Below, piece after piece: positions 63,278-64,000 of a stretch of 64,000 nt of DNA. The notes under the pieces were generated by a model. The model was not told where the DNA came from. It ran no database searches and saw nothing but the letters and a program-made list of their open reading frames with translations. The stretch is from Profundibacter amoris. GTDB taxonomy: Bacteria > Pseudomonadota > Alphaproteobacteria > Rhodobacterales > Rhodobacteraceae. Position 1 is the first letter of the stretch; the number at the start of each line of letters is the position of its first letter. The stretch is from positions 3,238,001-3,302,000 of the forward strand of contig NZ_CP032125.1 in assembly GCF_003544895.1 (NCBI RefSeq). Direction: 5' to 3'. A program made the translations under genes and the position numbers.

Positions 63278-64000
63278 GGGCGGCCTCGGCTGGTTGATAT
63301 CGGGTTGCCAGCGATACAGCCCTCTCGGGCCGAAGCGAAACGACCTGACCAATGATGAACAGCATCGGGGCTGGCATATCAGCCTGCCTGATCCTGTGTT
63401 CAACCTGCCCCAGATCGGTAACGAGGCGGGTTTCACTTGGGGTGGTGGCCGATGAAATGGCCATCACGGGCGTATCGGGGGACAGGCCGAACAGCATCAG
63501 GTTATGGCTGATCTCGGCAATATTCGCGGCCCCCATATAGACCACCAATGTGCTGCCGGCATCCGCAAGGCTGGACCAGTCCAGATCAAGCGGCTTGTCC
63601 TTGGCGCGGTGGCCGGTAACATAGCGCACACTGTCGGCCACGCCGCGATGGGTCAGCGGAATTCCGGCGGTGGCAGACGCACCCTGCGCCGCCGTAATGC
63701 CGGGCACATATTCGACAGGAATGCCTTGGGCGCGCAGATAGGCGGCCTCTTCCGAGCCGCGCCCGAATATCAGCGGATCGCCGCCTTTCAGACGCACGAC
63801 CATACGGCCCGCAAGCGCCTGTTCGGCCAGAATTTCATTGATACGGTCCTGCGGGACCGTGTGGTGTTTCGGGGCCTTCCCGACCGAGATCAACGATGCC
63901 CCATCCGGCACCAGCGCCATGATTTCCTTTGACACCAGCCTGTCGTAAACCACCACATCCGCCGCCCGGATCAGGCGCAGCGCTTTGATGGTCAACAGGT
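63270..64000 (-). CDS. nirE: Uroporphyrinogen-III C-methyltransferase (NirE), 5' end outside the window
   Basis: The frame is open to the right edge, so the first residues are missing. It reads LLTIKALRLIRAADVVVYDRLVS and then VRLKGGDPLIFGRGSEEA, PGITAAQGASATAGIPLTHRG and the C-terminal APMLFIIGQVVSLRPE, all SUMT signatures. It methylates uroporphyrinogen III to precorrin-2, the entry into siroheme and heme d1. Position ahead of nirC-F-DL-G-H-J-N indicates NirE rather than a general CobA or CysG. Confidence 0.92.
   Translation of the reverse strand, partial: LLTIKALRLIRAADVVVYDRLVSKEIMALVPDGASLISVGKAPKHHTVPQDRINEILAEQALAGRMVVRLKGGDPLIFGRGSEEAAYLRAQGIPVEYVPGITAAQGASATAGIPLTHRGVADSVRYVTGHRAKDKPLDLDWSSLADAGSTLVVYMGAANIAEISHNLMLFGLSPDTPVMAISSATTPSETRLVTDLGQVEHRIRQADMPAPMLFIIGQVVSLRPERAVSLATRYQPAEAAHA

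Noticed and set aside
1-64000. tRNA, rRNA, CRISPR array, transposase or prophage
   Set aside because: Gaps between genes are short and none shows a cloverleaf, repeat-spacer array or mobility gene; the only long gap (5992-6327) is a divergent promoter region.

Overview
The window looks like a chromosomal segment of a Rhodobacterales (Roseobacter/Rhodobacter-type) alphaproteobacterium. The evidence is gene order: chvI-chvG next to pckA and followed by hprK-rapZ-EIIA-ptsH; rpoZ-rsh-pdxJ-acpS-lepB-rnc-era-recO; and alphaproteobacterial families such as DUF1491, DUF2794, the short HPr kinase and methylsuccinyl-CoA dehydrogenase. I saw no rRNA, tRNA, CRISPR array, transposase, phage or plasmid gene. 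Genes are densely packed and many neighbours overlap by ATGA.

Layout. 1-650: end of a 3-hydroxyacyl-CoA dehydrogenase. 650-5991 (minus): acyltransferase, HPr, EIIA, RapZ, HPr kinase, ChvG, ChvI, a regulatory nitrogen-type PTS joined to an envelope-sensing two-component system. 6328-12058: pckA, a secreted protein, methylsuccinyl-CoA dehydrogenase (ethylmalonyl-CoA pathway), a cytochrome c'-like protein, a hydrolase, and a META-domain lipoprotein gene broken by an in-frame amber codon. 12076-21255 (minus): housekeeping block recO, DUF1491, era, rnc, lepB, acpS, lysE-like, pdxJ, DUF2062, rsh, rpoZ, folK. 21350-28490: NYN-domain gene with a strongly folded 3' region and terminator, ispH, methyltransferase, rnhA, fmt with two peptide deformylase genes (one lacking catalytic residues), a C-S lyase and a UspA protein. 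28494-32532: SulP transporter, MFS transporter, CapA-like lipoprotein.

32529-35596 holds an NsrR-like Rrf2 regulator divergent from a bd-type quinol oxidase (cydAB plus a 38-residue DUF2474-type subunit). 35598-43697 is a dipeptidase/peptide ABC transporter/SDR operon with a divergent LysR regulator. 43825-49034 carries an oxidoreductase with carbonic anhydrase, a small helical protein, a leucyl aminopeptidase with an NlpC/P60 peptidase, and DUF2794. 49271-55840 is a phenylacetate catabolism cluster (paaX, paaZ / paaI, paaJ, paaK, paaR). 55837-64000 is mostly a minus-strand heme d1 operon in the order nirE-C-F-DL-G-H-J-N, then a CbiX-like chelatase and a small membrane protein; this implies a cd1 nitrite reductase and denitrification, with nirS outside the window.

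The physiology that emerges is a metabolically versatile marine-type heterotroph that respires oxygen at low tension or nitrite, assimilates acetate through the ethylmalonyl-CoA pathway and degrades phenylacetyl-CoA. No wholly new multi-gene system stands out. The less explained signals are non-coding: a folded RNA candidate after the NYN gene, a perfect 40-bp palindrome sharing its core with a second palindrome 4.9 kb away, and a 104-bp hairpin repeat between paaZ and paaX.
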